A DNA stretch of 64,000 nucleotides from Acanthopleura granulata (Eukaryota; Mollusca; Polyplacophora; Chitonida; Chitonidae). The stretch lies in the NCBI GenBank assembly GCA_016165875.1, contig JABBOT010000014.1:4888093-4952092 (forward strand), in the 5' to 3' direction. This document shows positions 11,922-23,862 of the stretch, piece after piece. The stretch's first letter is position 1. The number at the start of each line of letters is the position of its first letter. The translations under genes and the position numbers were made by a program. The notes below the pieces were generated by a model that saw only the letters and a program-made list of their open reading frames with translations, was not told where the DNA came from and did no database searches.

Positions 11922-13774
11922 GTAATGAGAGGCTAGTCATTACCTGTACAGGTGAGATGTCTGACATGGGTAGTGATATCAATGCTGACGGGTTGACAAT
12001 GGTTTAGGACTAATGTGATGAGTATTTTTTTAACATTTAATGACTTTATTGCCAGTGTCGTGATACATCATACATATATGTTACACGGCCATTGATAAAT
12101 ATGCTGCGTGCCCCTTTTGCTGGATGGTATAGGATTTATAAGGCGAGCCAGACAGAATGTATCTCATTTCCGTTGATACACCAACAAATCAGTCTATTTT
12201 CCATGGTAAGTTCATTGTGTAAGTGCCGTATTTCCTGCAGCCAAGTGTGCAAATGGCATTTACGTAAACACTTCAATCCTGTGGAATGTCATCGGTCCAG
12301 ACTTTTTTTAAGAGGAAAAGGCGATAGGAGACAGTAAGAGAGCCGTGGAAGAAGCGGGTATGGAGCAGAGAAGGCAAGTGATGAACCGTCACCATGCGTC
12401 AGTTACAGGACCATGGCGTTGTAGTGTTAACGTAAACGCCAAGTATATAGGCCTTGCCTGGTTATATTTTCTGCTATACATGCACAGATCGCTAAAGGAC
12501 CGCTTACAACTAGACGGGAAATCTTCCCACGATGTTGCAATTGTGAGGTAACATTTGTTTCATGCAGAAAAACCGAAAAAATTTATTACTTCTCTAAACA
12601 TACACGTATCTGTGAAAATTTGGGTCATGTGATTTCTACTTTTTGTTCTGATTTAAAAAGTAGGGTCAACGCAGATTTCTTGTTTTAAGGTGTTTTCTTG
12701 AGGAAATCCCCATCATAATAAAAATAATATTACTTGAACAAAAATTACATGTGCATATTTGATATTAAGTTAGAGAGTTGTAAGTCATTCCCACGTATCG
12801 TGTTGGTTCACGTAATCAGATTTTTGTAAAACGAAAAAAAAAATGAAATGTTTTCCACGGCCATTACAAGTGTGCATTCAATATGAAAGTTCATGGCAGT
12901 CAACTTGTTTGTCTCCATGGTCCGGTGGTACAGAGAAACCAGTTGAACCATATCAGAGGAAAGTTGTAACAGTTTATATTTTGCAAAGCTATATTAGATA
13001 ATTTTCGTAATATAGAATGGACTTAGGCTGTATGATACATGTATGTTATTGTTAATAATGTATGTTACATACATGTATGTCACTTGCTAGGTTTCAGCGT
13101 ACCATAAAATTCCTTACGAGAAGTTAATGTCTTAAAAACGTTCAATCATGCATTTGCAATGTAATTCGTAAAAAATGTTGTTTTAGGAGCAAACATCTTT
13201 CAATACGGATTTGATATGAATATATGTTATAACATATATTTGATAAATTTATTTGCTTGGTGTTTTACGCCATACTGAAGAAAGTTTCACTTGTACGACG
13301 GCGGCCAGCATTATGGTGGAACGAACCGGGCAGGGCCAACGGGAAACCTACCACCATCCACAGGTTGCTGGCAGACCTTCCCACGCAAAGCCGGTGAGGA
13401 AACCAGCACGAGCTGGAGTTAAACTCACAGCGACCGCATTGGTGGGATATTTAATTAAAGTAGACACTCTAGGTCCGTGGTTAATATAGAATATTCGTAG
13501 CTGGCTTATTTCACAGTCTACCCCTGATATATAACAACACGTCAACCGTTTACCGGGAAAGTTTTGAATTAGTTATCTAGGAGTCTTTTTTAACGGCACG
13601 TCTATTATAAATCGACTCAATTTTCTATCCTACATCTATAGATGGCTTCATGTTGTTGACACAGCTATAAATCGGCCATTTTTTTTTACAATATACATAC
13701 AAATCGCTTTATAGGTGAGTCGTGCTATTTTCTATGGCACATCAGTTACTTGCTGTATTTTTTTATATTTTCAG
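11922..13774 (+). other. Putative intron before the FReD exon
   Basis: Lies between the EGF-like donor and the FReD acceptor (tattttcag at 13766-13774). It contains a minus-strand SINE at 13251-13447 and an AT palindrome near 13218-13240. A possible extra exon after an acceptor at 12240 (KCANGIYVNTS frame) closes at a stop after about 23 codons, and I could not confirm it. Confidence 0.4.
13251..13447 (-). mobile_element. SINE family 1, 5'-truncated
   Basis: Starts on the plus strand with the inverted tail 'ggtgttttacgcc.tactgaagaaa' and runs through 'acgacggcggccagcattatggtgg', 'aggttgctggcagaccttccc' and 'agcgaccgcattggtggga'. It stops before the tRNA-like A box. It sits in the putative intron of the FReD locus. 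Confidence 0.85.
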
Positions 13775-14376
13775 ACTTCTCAGAAGGCTACACAGATAGA
13801 CTTACGTTCGGCAGAGAGGGTCTTATACAACCTTTCGGTGCACCAAAACCTTTGCAGGTCTATTGCAGCATGGTTGAAATAACGCTCGGAATGATTCGAT
13901 CTGTACTTTACGCCGCCAGGCTAAATTTTCAGACCTGGCAAGCATCTAAGGAAATCTTCGAAACAAACACCTTGGACTCCTGGATTGACAACGAGCATCT
14001 GCATCAGATCACAAGACAAGATGTTTACTTGTTTACTGGAAATTGGGTTGTTTCCCAACAGCGCTACACCCTGCATCACGGGGCCTATATAAATTGCCGG
14101 TCTGATAGAGATTCCCTGACACCGAACAACGACCCACAGCGTAACGTCAACGGCAAATGGTTCAGCACCTTTAACAACAACGTCAGCAACAACTGCTATA
14201 CGACCTTGCAAACTGGCTGGTGGTTGGCGGAGAACTGTGCCGCGGCCAATGTTTACGGAACGATGCATAACGCAAATTCTCCGCACACCTTCTGGTTGTA
14301 TCCTTATGAAAAGATAAGGATTGAACATGTTTATATGGGAATACATGCTAAGAGCTATTACACACATATGCCTTGA
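13775..14376 (+). CDS. Divergent fibrinogen-related domain (FReD) exon
   Basis: An open exon of about 200 codons after a consensus acceptor, ending in TGA at 14374-14376. It opens with DFSEGYTDRL, then GLIQPFGAPKPLQVYC, the usual start of a FReD (P..VYC). Next come a NFQTW block, WIDNEHLHQIT (the '.W.G.e.iH.lT' motif), a KWFSTFNNN segment and NNC..LQTGWW..ENC..AN.YG, which matches the C-terminal 'NCA...GGWW...CH.sNLNG' signature. The GGWTV motif is missing and the acidic calcium loop (D.DND) is replaced by Asn-rich FNNN, so calcium binding as in typical FReDs is doubtful. FReD proteins are secreted and bind glycans or acetylated groups in recognition and defence. The exon itself is intact, while the exons before it are damaged, so it may be a decayed gene's last exon. 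The fold assignment is firmer than the function. Confidence 0.75.
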
Positions 14377-14475
14377 GTCAGAAAAGATCCACCAACGGGA
14401 TAATGAAGAAAACACCGACGAAAACTTGCTAATTCCTCATCTCGTCGTCATTTGAAACGACGGAGGAACTTTGGG

Positions 14476-14557
14476 CAACACTTTTAACACCACTGCTAAA
14501 ATGATCAGTGTGGATATAAAACACATTGATCCTTTTAGCAGTGGTGTTAAAACGTTG
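14476..14557 (+). other. Near-perfect hairpin after the FReD stop
   Basis: ttttaacaccactgctaaaa (14482-14501) is repeated in exact inverse at 14533-14552. The inner sequence adds pairing (gatca..gtgt with acac..tgatc) and leaves a loop of about 9 bases. An outer CAAC/GTTG pair extends the stem past a small internal loop. The total is about 82 nt with more than 30 pairs. It lies about 100 bases after the FReD stop, in the likely 3' UTR. It could be a regulatory stem-loop, a microRNA-like precursor or a tiny palindromic element. Confidence 0.7.
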
Positions 14558-14869
14558 ACATGATGATTGTAGACTGGTGTAGGCGGCTTCGGATTTTATG
14601 GAATAAGAGTGAAGACCAATCGACTTCTTCACGGACGTTTGTCATGCTGTTGGTGTTTGTATGAAAAGTATTGTTGATTGCTGCAGCTATTTTTTTCTAT
14701 TTTATTATACACAGTTGTCTGATTAAATACGATTAACAATGTAAGAACTGGTGTTGTTAACTGTAGAATACGTGTAACTCTCTACAGGTCAAGTTCCGAT
14801 AATTAACAGCTTATAGTTTTCACCGATATGTTGTCTGTGTTCTTCAAAAATAATCTTGGCTTTGGCACC

Positions 14870-14875
14870 AATAAA
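14870..14875 (+). terminator. Possible poly(A) signal
   Basis: An AATAAA about 490 bases after the FReD stop, with no competing gene between. It is plausible as the end of that transcript, though such hexamers are common in AT-rich DNA. Confidence 0.3.
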
Positions 14876-14970
14876 CCCAGCATTAACATGACTTATGAGT
14901 TTAAAAAACTTCAACATCATTAAACTGCTTACCATTCTCATTGTTATTATATTTGGCAGATGGGGTTTGC

Positions 14971-15186
14971 ACCGGCGTAATGACCTACGTACCTCTCACC
15001 AATGCGGTTACTGTGAGTTCACGTCCTGTTCTCCGGCCGTACTTGGAAAGGTCCGCCAACCTCCTGCGTATGGACGTGGTTTTCACCCGGGCACAGCCCG
15101 GTTTCCTCCCACCATAATGTTGATCGGCGTTGTATAAGTGAAAAATTCTTGAGTACGGCGTAACACACCGATCAAATAAATAAATA
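14971..15186 (+). mobile_element. SINE family 1, A box missing
   Basis: Contains 'caatgcggttactgtgagttc' (B box side), 'ccggccgtacttggaaaggt', 'gggcacagcccggtttcctccc' and the tail 'taagtgaaaaattcttgagtacggcgtaa', ending in 'caaataaataaata'. Confidence 0.9.
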
Positions 15187-15627
15187 TACAAATATTATTA
15201 TATTTATGAAAATCGGTGATATTATTTACCTGTGCATATCGGTAATCCAACGGAAAAGAATATGGAACTTTTTCGCCTAAAATAACCCGCGCGTATGCAA
15301 TGTCCGAATTCTGTTCCGATTCCGTGGAAAATGGGCAAAGTAGTAAAACGTACACCGGAACCGAATTCGTGCCAGGCCACGGATTCGGACAGATGACGTG
15401 ACGGATTTTGTCTGTTGACCAATGAGCACCTTTCAACATTTAAACATGGCGACGGGAAGAGGTCGCGATGAATTGCTGATTATTGAAGTGGAGAGGAATA
15501 AAATCTTAGAGATTGCAACTGCAATGATGTAAGAAAAAAGATGGATATGTGGAATGAGATCGCCAATTTTGTCGGACAGGAAAGGGGTAACTTGATTACC
15601 GCATTTGGTGGGCGAGCTACTTTGTAT
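15187..15627. other. Gene-free stretch between SINEs
   Basis: No recognisable element or exon. Confidence 0.4.
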
Positions 15628-15778
15628 GCCCCGTGCGTGGGAAGGTCAGCCAGTAACCTGCAGTCGATGGCTGGCTTTCTGCGGGCTCAGCCCAGTTTCC
15701 TCCTACCATGATGCTGGCCACCGAAGTATAAGTGAAATACTCTTGCTACTGCGTAAAGTACGAATCAGATAAATAAAG
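15628..15778 (+). mobile_element. SINE family 1, 3' half
   Basis: Begins inside the body ('cgtgcgtgggaaggtc'), continues through 'ccagtttcctcctaccatgatgctggcc' and ends with the tail and 'agataaataaag'. Confidence 0.85.
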
Positions 15779-16001
15779 AATCTTTGTCTCTGAGCGAAAA
15801 CTGGCCACTGTATAGATGTAACGTAGTCCGTGTGCTAATTCGTGTCAAAACAAAAGCATAAACAACACACGACTTAATTGATCGTAAAATTTCTAGAATT
15901 ATGTTGATCATTAAGAATATCGTCTGAATATCCATTGGTAAAGGGAATAACGACCAGTTTATTAACCAAATAAATTTACTGCGGACACCCAATCCGTGTT
16001 C

Positions 16002-16282
16002 GGGGGCCTCCGTGGCTCAGCTGGTTAGCGCGCTATCGCGGCGCAATAACCCAGGAAGCCTCCCAGCAATGCGGTCGCTATGAGTTCAAGTCCAGCTCAT
16101 GCTGGCTTCCTCTCCGGCCGTACGTGGGAAGGTCCGCCAGCAACCTGCGGGAGGCCTTGGGTTTCTCCGCGCTCTGCAGGGTTTCATATCACCGTAGTGC
16201 TGGCCGCACTAAGTGAAATATTCTTGAGTTCGGCGTAAAACACCAATCTAATAAATAAATAAATAAATGAATAAATAAATAC
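16002..16282 (+). mobile_element. SINE family 1, full length
   Basis: The best copy in the window. The tRNA-derived head has an A box (tggctcagctggttagcgcg) and a B box (gagttcaagtcc). The body is 'ccggccgtacgtgggaaggt..aacctgcggg', the tail 'aagtgaaatattcttgag.tcggcgtaaaac', and the end is a run of 'aaat' units to about 16282. The head looks like a tRNA gene but continues into the body with no mature 3' end, so it is not a tRNA gene. Such SINEs are transcribed by RNA polymerase III from the internal boxes and moved by a LINE that recognises the tail. Confidence 0.93.
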
Positions 16283-17730
16283 ATCCTTCTACAAGGTGTT
16301 TTTTATTAACGGACGTGGTCAAAGTGCTTCTGCGAAAAAGATTCCCTGACTCTCAACAGCGGAAAAACCGACTGGCAAGAGTAAGAACCTTCCCGCTCTC
16401 CTACACCTAGAGGAATGGTATTTAAGGTTAATCCATGGCGCAGCGCCGAGGAAGCAAGCAGCACTAAACACCTCATTATGAAAGACTGCAATCAAAGAGT
16501 AAAAAGCAGGGCAACGACGACAGTGTAGCAACCGGTAAATGGCCACACGTTTAAAACAAATCAACAAATAGCAACAACTTCAACCTCCGGGCGTTGTTAA
16601 GCAGTGGTGACTAAAGGAGTTAAAGGGAGTTCAATTTAATAGCAAGTAACACTTTTGTGTCCCACAGTTTACGAGTTAATGAATTTTGCAATCCATGGTC
16701 CTTTTCATTAATATTCATCGATGCATAGTTTACGAGAATGAGGACTGTTGTGCAAATAAAACGTTTACTAATCAAGTTTACCTGAGTTATCTAGATGAGA
16801 TTTATGCCAAATTGGCAAGGTTGGATGTAAAGGAAACGCAATCAAACAGAGCGAACCGCACGGTGATCATGTTAGTTCAGAACCATGCTACTTGGTGTTA
16901 TATTCTAAATTCAAAGCACTCTGACTTAAGTGTAATTTGTTTCACATTTGTAGATTGGTTCAAATGTAAATGCCCTAATTTGGCAAACAAACTAGATTTG
17001 CTCCCAGTAACAAAACGGAAATAAGTAAGCAATGTGACCATAACTACTTTTAAAATACGTCCCAAAAATACATTTGATATTTTTATCCGTGCTCAGTATC
17101 AGCTATGGCTGTTTTCAAGACAGGACTTTTTCAACAAAATTCTTTGTCAACAAGAAGTATTTTCAGGAAAAGATCATTTTGAAGAAAAGTCTGTGGAATA
17201 TTTGCTAGAAATGTACACAGTTGTCACAAATCTGTATATTTTCCGTATTTGCAGATAGTTTGGGCTACAGTGCCTTTTCATGTAAATAAACAGCTCTTTG
17301 CTGATTGCAAGTTAACGGCCAAAAGCGTACGCACATTAGCAAGGTGCTATAAATGTACAAGTGGTTTCTCACAGTCAAAAGGTTAAGGTGCAAATGTCAA
17401 TAAAACACACAACAAGATGACCTTAAGTTACAGCGAAATTAAGCGCACATAAAACTGAAGATAAGTTTGTTCTGTAAGCCCTCGGCAGGTGTACTAGTAT
17501 TCGTACCGTATTTTATCCGTCGTAAAATGCCGCCAGATATTGTGTATTTATGAAAAAATGTTATACTGTATGAAAGAATCCATTTGAAAAAGAGAAAAGA
17601 GAATTTGCGTTGGAATTGGGCCTGTAATCACCTAGGCCAAGCGCATGTATACACAACTTAAAAATGACAAGTTCTCACAAATTTGTCTCACGGTTGTTTC
17701 GTGACCATATTCACTGTGAACGAATGCTTA
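16283..17730. other. Gene-free stretch
   Basis: No supported exon. Open frames near 16686-17258 are short and without recognisable motifs. Confidence 0.4.
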
Positions 17731-18053
17731 TTGTTTAACGCCCTACTCAAGAATATTTCACTTATACGAAGGCGGTGTCTCCTTGGTTCAGGACGGATTT
17801 CCACCGTATCTTTTATCTGGTGCTGCCTCACTGAGACGACTTACCGAAGACACCCAACAAGCCCACTCACCCAGTCACATTATACTGACAACGGGCCGAC
17901 CAGTCCACCCTCTATCCTCTTATTGCTGAGCGCCTAGCAAAGAAGCAGGATGTACCATTTTTGAAAGTCTTCGGTATGACCCGACCCAGGTTTGAACTCA
18001 GATCTCCCCCTCCGAAAGCGGACGCTCTACCAACTGCGCTATCTTGGCGGGTC
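17731..18053 (-). mobile_element. SINE family 2, full length
   Basis: Read on the minus strand: head 'gacccgccaagatagcgcag' with A-box-like 'agcgcagttggtagagcg', B box 'gttcaaacctgggtc', body 'ggtcataccgaagac.tt', and tail 'cgtataagtgaaatattct' followed by 'tgagtagggcgttaaac'. The body differs from family 1, but the last 45 or so bases are nearly the same. Confidence 0.88.
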
Positions 18054-18054
18054 A

Positions 18055-18200
18055 TATTCACTCTGAGTTCAAGTCCAGCTCAGGCTGGCTTCCTCTCTAT
18101 TCGCACGTGGAAAGCTCTGCCGGCAACCTGAGTGTGGTCGTGGGTTCCCTGACCTCTGCAAGGTATACTCCCACCATATACCGGTCACGTACTTCAAGAT
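18055..18200 (+). mobile_element. SINE family 1 fragment
   Basis: Directly abuts the family-2 SINE. It carries 'gagttcaagtccagctcaggctggc', 'cacgtggaaagctctgccggcaacctg' and 'ctcccaccatataccgg', then breaks off before the tail. The contact suggests that one SINE inserted into the other. Confidence 0.75.
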
Positions 18201-19420
18201 TTGTTCACTAATATGACGATGGTCCGTTTTATGGGTTCCCAGGGGCAAACCACATGCCCTTGGTATGTTGTTGTGTTCTCGTCTTTAATACTTGGCATTG
18301 TTTTCTTTGTTATGCAAAGTCGGTCAGCGTTTGACCTAGATCTTCAGCTGTGGATACGTCATGGCCTATACTGCAGTTTCTCGAACTCTTCTCGATTTCA
18401 GTTTATGAGTTTTAGAGTTTTAGTGTAAATAGATCGTACTTTCTGGAAAGAAATATACCCTTGTTGTAAACATATTTACCATTACAGAAACCAGAAAATT
18501 CATTTTCTAGAATGTGCAGTATGCTAAACAAGGCCGCCAGTCTCCATTGCAAGTTGCAGTTTATAATGTGGCGAATATATTTGGCTGGAATTTTTGTTAC
18601 TGGAGTATTTTGGGCAATGTGCCATTCGAAAGTCATTTGCGGTTAAAGCTGAAATGTGAGGTTTTGTGACAGTTTTCACATTGATGTAACAAAATGTAAA
18701 TAGAGAACGACACATTGTGACACCACGAAATGATTACGATGCACGGTTACGTGCATACTTACGAAATCAATACATCACTAATGTAATTATACCCAACAGT
18801 ATATATATCATTGTCCCTCGACGAAACCTAAATCGACCTCATATTTATTTATACGTCCATATAAACCTGCTTTTCTTGTGATTTGGTAATACGAGGTTTC
18901 AATTTTATACCACACCATAGAAACAAAGAATTGTAGGATAATTTATCTCAAGTTTTACACCAGGTCCTATAAAAGTGAAAAAAATTGCAAAACAAGAACG
19001 GGGAATTCTCCAAATCGCATTATAGATACGTAACTGTGCCCCAGGACACATGGTCATTCTGTTTTAATTTTCTGCCCTCCAGTGTTACATTGTAACCTCA
19101 TCTTACAGACTCGCAGCACGTTACACTTGTACAGAACATCTGAACCTGTGAACGAACCCACTTAGATGTGAAGTCAGCGATGAAGCCATTAGGGAGATCT
19201 CACGCCAATAAATGGCGATCTTTCCTGACAATATATAACAATATAAAGGTAGAATTCATGAGACTGAGTTGAATAAATGCAGGCATCGGATGGTATCCAG
19301 TTTATTTAACTGTCACTTTTAATGAAAAAAAAAACCCAACATAAATAAACACTAAGGTGGCTTTCTATAGAAAAGCTGATAATGTTGTTTCCTTTTCGAT
19401 TCTTCAAGATATGATAAATA
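18201..19420. other. Gene-free stretch
   Basis: No recognisable element or exon. Confidence 0.4.
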
Positions 19421-19520
19421 GGCGCAGTTACTGTGAAGTGGGCGCAGTCACTATTCAAAGGGCGCAGTTATCGTTAAATGGGCATATTTACTGTTAAATT
19501 GGCATAATTACCGTTGAATA
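19421..19520 (+). repeat. Tandem repeat, 5 x 20 bp
   Basis: Five units start at 19421, 19441, 19461, 19481 and 19501, each of the form ggcgcagttactgttaaatg with a few changes. The last two have 'ggcata' in place of 'ggcgca'. Confidence 0.9.
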
Positions 19521-22500
19521 GATTATGGAGAGGTTCTCGAAACCAGCCGGTACATCTAGATACTTTCATGTTAGCCCTTTAAAAATGCCGTGGAACGGCA
19601 GTAGATCGTGGGACGAGACGTTTTGTTTTGGTCTAAATACTGTTAAAGTATCCCTTCTTATTACATCGTCATGGCACTTTTTCTTTATTCAGGCAAGAGG
19701 AGTTTCATATTTGAAAGGGAAACTCGTAAAACTCCTTGAACAAAAGGTTCCAAAGCTGTGTGGCCCTTTGTTCTTTTACATTAGTACGTCAGACGTTTAG
19801 GTGCATGTGTGCATACAACACGCTTTCGTAGTATATAAGCACTGCTGCGTTACAGTAGCAAACAATGCCTTTTTACTGCGATTTAGACCCTTTTGTGTAA
19901 AGCCTCAAATCAAATCAAAGCCTCCAATTATATGTCATGCATGCTTAGAATATCTACGGTCTCCTCCTCATCACTGATAGCTGAGGACGTTTTTTCTCTT
20001 CTCTGCATGTTAGGCGGTTTATTAAATATTTATATGTTATTTCTCGCATTTTGCTTTTGGCAACTAGTGCCTTTGGTTGTTTTGGGAATGGCGAATATCG
20101 ACGTGGAACGACCCTCCACGGTTTACGAGTGGCATCCATATACTGAGAGTTAGATCTGACTGAGTTTCAGATATTTTATACTGTTTCTAATGCTTCTCAG
20201 TATGTTGATAGCAAAACAAAACAACTCAAATTCCATACGTTTTTTGCACACGGTAAATTGTCATTTGCAGTGAGTATGATTAAAGAGTTTTGTGATTTTG
20301 AAGGTCAGGTTGCCTATGTATTGTCGTTAGGGACATTAACGTCAGTGAAACCAGGCAAGATACTGTACAAGATTCAAGACCTTCTGATCTGATATCAGAA
20401 GTCCCCAAGCCTTAAACAAGCAATTTGTTTTGAGGTTAATGCTTTAGGATGACAGATCTGCAAGGAATGAAAGCATTGAGAACTTGAGAAGCTCAGTGTG
20501 GATAAAATCTTGAATCATGAGTTGAGGACAGAACTCTAAGCAGAAAAAATGTCTGCATTTCAATACAGTAAATAATATGCGTATAATACTTCTGTGTAAA
20601 TAATCTAGATGGAAAAGGTTGTGGTGCCTGGGTGAGGGTTGCCAGGGTGGTGGGGTGGAGGTGTGTGGACGCAGCTTACTGGTAAAAAGCTCGGTTTGCA
20701 CAACGGCTGTTAAGTTAAGGCTGGATGAAACTGAACAAAGATTGAGGGAGAAGCCTGTCAGTTTAACTCAGTTAGGGTTTCGTTTTAGTAAATGCCTATT
20801 ACATGGAGTAACATGCACAGCACGTATCAGGAAAACTTTGACAGAAATAGGTAAAACAAATTACAGTGATGTTAACTGCAACTTATTTGTCTAGATGTCA
20901 TCGGTCTAGGGTCACTCAAAATGCTGTGTTCTCATCACATTTAATAAACAATCAAATGAAAAGAATGAAAAATTTCTGTTCAATGCAGGTTCCTGCTTAC
21001 CTTAGCAATTTTGTGGGCTGCCATCGAGGCAGAGTACAGGATTTGGCACCAGATGGTGCTTTCTGACGGTTAGTTGTTATTAGATGCCTTTAGCGGGACT
21101 GGGACGTAAAGATGTTAAACAAATGCTGGATTTCAACAAAAATTATTCAGTTAGTTATACGGCTATTATTGCTCACCTGAGTACAAAGTGCCATCCTGTA
21201 AGGAATAGATTTCCGACATTCTTTTATTTTATTACACTGGTTGTAAAAAATGATGTTCCTTTCTTCTATGGCACTGATCCTAGAAAGGTAATGGCATTTT
21301 CCGGCTTTGCTGGGATTGAGGATTTTTGACTGATAAAGTTCACTGATCAGAATTTCTCAATCACACCCCCCATTGTGTTTGATAAATATAATGTAACATC
21401 CACGCCAAGCGTAAGCTCAGTGATATTGCTCTGTGGCACAAAATTCCAGCTATCCGAGTAAATTTAATAAATGGGTAAGCTTAAAATGGAAAGAGTAAAT
21501 ACATTTATTTTACAACATATCCAGGCATTCCAACAGGCATCCCTTCACCAGATGTCAATCATAATAGATTTTCCAGGAGAACTATCCTAAGACCAATTTC
21601 CAAAACAACGTTCGACAGAAACAAAAAATAAGAAGGTATTTCACGACTACGACAAAGAAAGAAAAGAGAGAGCAGCGACGACAACGTGAGTTGGCAAATG
21701 GATCTCAACTGGGGTTTTTTCTAACTGTTCGTGTATATGCATAAGTAGTAGCGATTTAAGCGCTCCTAATATCATGGTTGAGTAGAAGTTAGAATAAAAA
21801 GTTTAGTGATGTCTCTTGTAATTAATTAAGCATTACTATGGATTTCTTAGTTGACGTCTCACAGGATCAGTGTTGTACACTATTTTAGAACAATACAACA
21901 ATCTTTCACCAACAACACTGCAAATTTGAATTTTGCTAAATTTCGACTCGATTGTCAGTAAGACGGCCAGGCACCCGTGCAAATACCGTGCTTTTCTCCA
22001 GGCTATAAAACCCTATTTTGCTTTTCTGTACCTGTGACCTTAACTTCTTTCCTCCCAATCACGACATTTTACCTGTTACTAGCATGTTCTGTAAAGTAAT
22101 CGTTCAGTCTCTCGGTCGGCTGGTCTGATTTTACATAGGAGCAAGGACTTTCCAGGTGAATCCCTCCAACCTCTCTTTACCCACCCACGGTTTGTAACAA
22201 TAAGCAGCCAATCATGCGTGTGGGGTCGCCTACACAGTCCTTAGTTCGTTTAAGACCACCTGACTTCCACTTGTATAACGTCTGACGTGGGAAATATTTT
22301 CTGTAACTTGCCAACAGTGGTGTGTCCCCGGTGCTCTGGTCTTGTCCACTAATGAAAATGGTCGCAATGGCTACACGAAAATATCTCTAATAGGAGTGAA
22401 ACTAAAATGCCAAACAACCCCTTTATCTTCTTGGTTTACCTTCCACTGTGAGCACACCTTCAAAACATGATCACATGTCCTCGATTTGCGTGCATCTTTG

Positions 22501-23028
22501 GGAGTTGGTAGGAGATTGATGCTTGTCTTCAGTATATTTCCCTGTTTAATTGGTGTCAGATTGCACTTCCGCTATCTGATCGTTTGACAAACAACATGAT
22601 TTATGATATATGGCACTGAAATAAAAACATGCATAGCAAACCGTAAGCCTTGATACATTCTAGCCGGTTTTGACTGCCTATTAAAAATGGAATTAACCGT
22701 AATTATCTATAAAGAAAGATTTTTTTATCATGAAAATATGACTCAGAATGTTTGCTTTTACGGACACCACTGTCCGTAGGGGTAATTTTATTCAGAAAAT
22801 GCAGATCGCAGATGGCCTTATATTCAATTACTTAATTCCTTCGCGGTCACAGTGGCAAATTAAGATAAGTTTTTGAATGATAAATGATCTCGATCATAGG
22901 CTCAGGGATGGTAGCATGTAATCTCCACTCACACACAAGGGCATTTAGTAATTCTGAATGATTAAAGTATAACTGACCTCTCATATCATGTCTATATCAG
23001 AATTACATTTATACAGCTCGGGCATCTT
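19521..23028. other. Long gene-free stretch
   Basis: No recognisable gene. A short block at about 21040-21110 ('ccagatggtgctttctgacgg..tgttattag') resembles the R5 repeat copies near 26205, 30722 and 32960. Confidence 0.35.
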
Positions 23029-23105
23029 GGAAACTGGCCTTACTATCATTCACCCGGAACGTTCCTTATGGTTGACGGCTGGTATACGGTGCCCGTTTCG
23101 ACCCG
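23029..23105 (+). repeat. Dispersed repeat R2, copy 2
   Basis: Carries 'ggaaactggccttactatcat', 'acccgga' and 'gttgacggctggtatacg' in the same order as the inverted copy at 43407-43486. Confidence 0.6.
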
Positions 23106-23862
23106 TTTTACTCACTTATTTTCATTTTTTTCACTGTGTCCTTTTTCAAAAATATGAAAAGAAAACATTTCTCACATACGCGTTATTCATGTGTTTAAGT
23201 CAACTGAATTGTTCAGTTTTAGTCGACGATTGCGGCGTTCTATTCTTGTTTACACAGACAAACACCTTAGCAGGCACACAAAACCCAAAGCACCTGCAGA
23301 ATAATAACAAATCGATCCATGCTACGGTACCACGCGATGATGCTACATCCCAGATCCTCCACGTTTCGTGTGGCCCTATAAACGATGTTTTGGAGTGATA
23401 TGTTCTCCTATAAATCACCCTTATACAGCAGTTGTCTAGTACATGAACACTCTCACAGATATATCACGGGAAGAAGTCACTTATTTCACAAATTCTAGAC
23501 GTTTAACTAACGACTATAAGTTAGAAAACACCTGCTTTTCCCACGTTAAAAATATACTACACCTTAGGACGTCGGTTGAACATTTGGGAGGGGGGGGGAG
23601 GGATATTATTGCGTCTGAAAGAAAACAGGGGATGCTTTTATTTGCTGTCTACTTTTGCCCACTTGTGGAGACACCTCTACAATGTCAACGCTTCTCTTTC
23701 TTTTTCTGCAGAACGGCCCTTGTCAGAAATGGACACGACAGGTAGTTTGATCATCCAGTTACAGATTTGCCTGCACCAGTTCATCCACTGAAATCTCAGA
23801 GCAAGAATTCTCATTTAAATATCTTTCCAAGTATGCGGTGCACACTAAAGAGGAGTGCTTCG

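Noticed and set aside
16011..16100. tRNA gene
   Set aside because: A and B boxes are present, but the sequence continues into a SINE body and tail and cannot fold into a full cloverleaf with a mature 3' end. The same applies to the heads at 18000-18053, 33524 and 44500.
22988..23398. 136-codon ORF
   Set aside because: It overlaps repeat R2 and the start of duplication block A, and no domain is seen.
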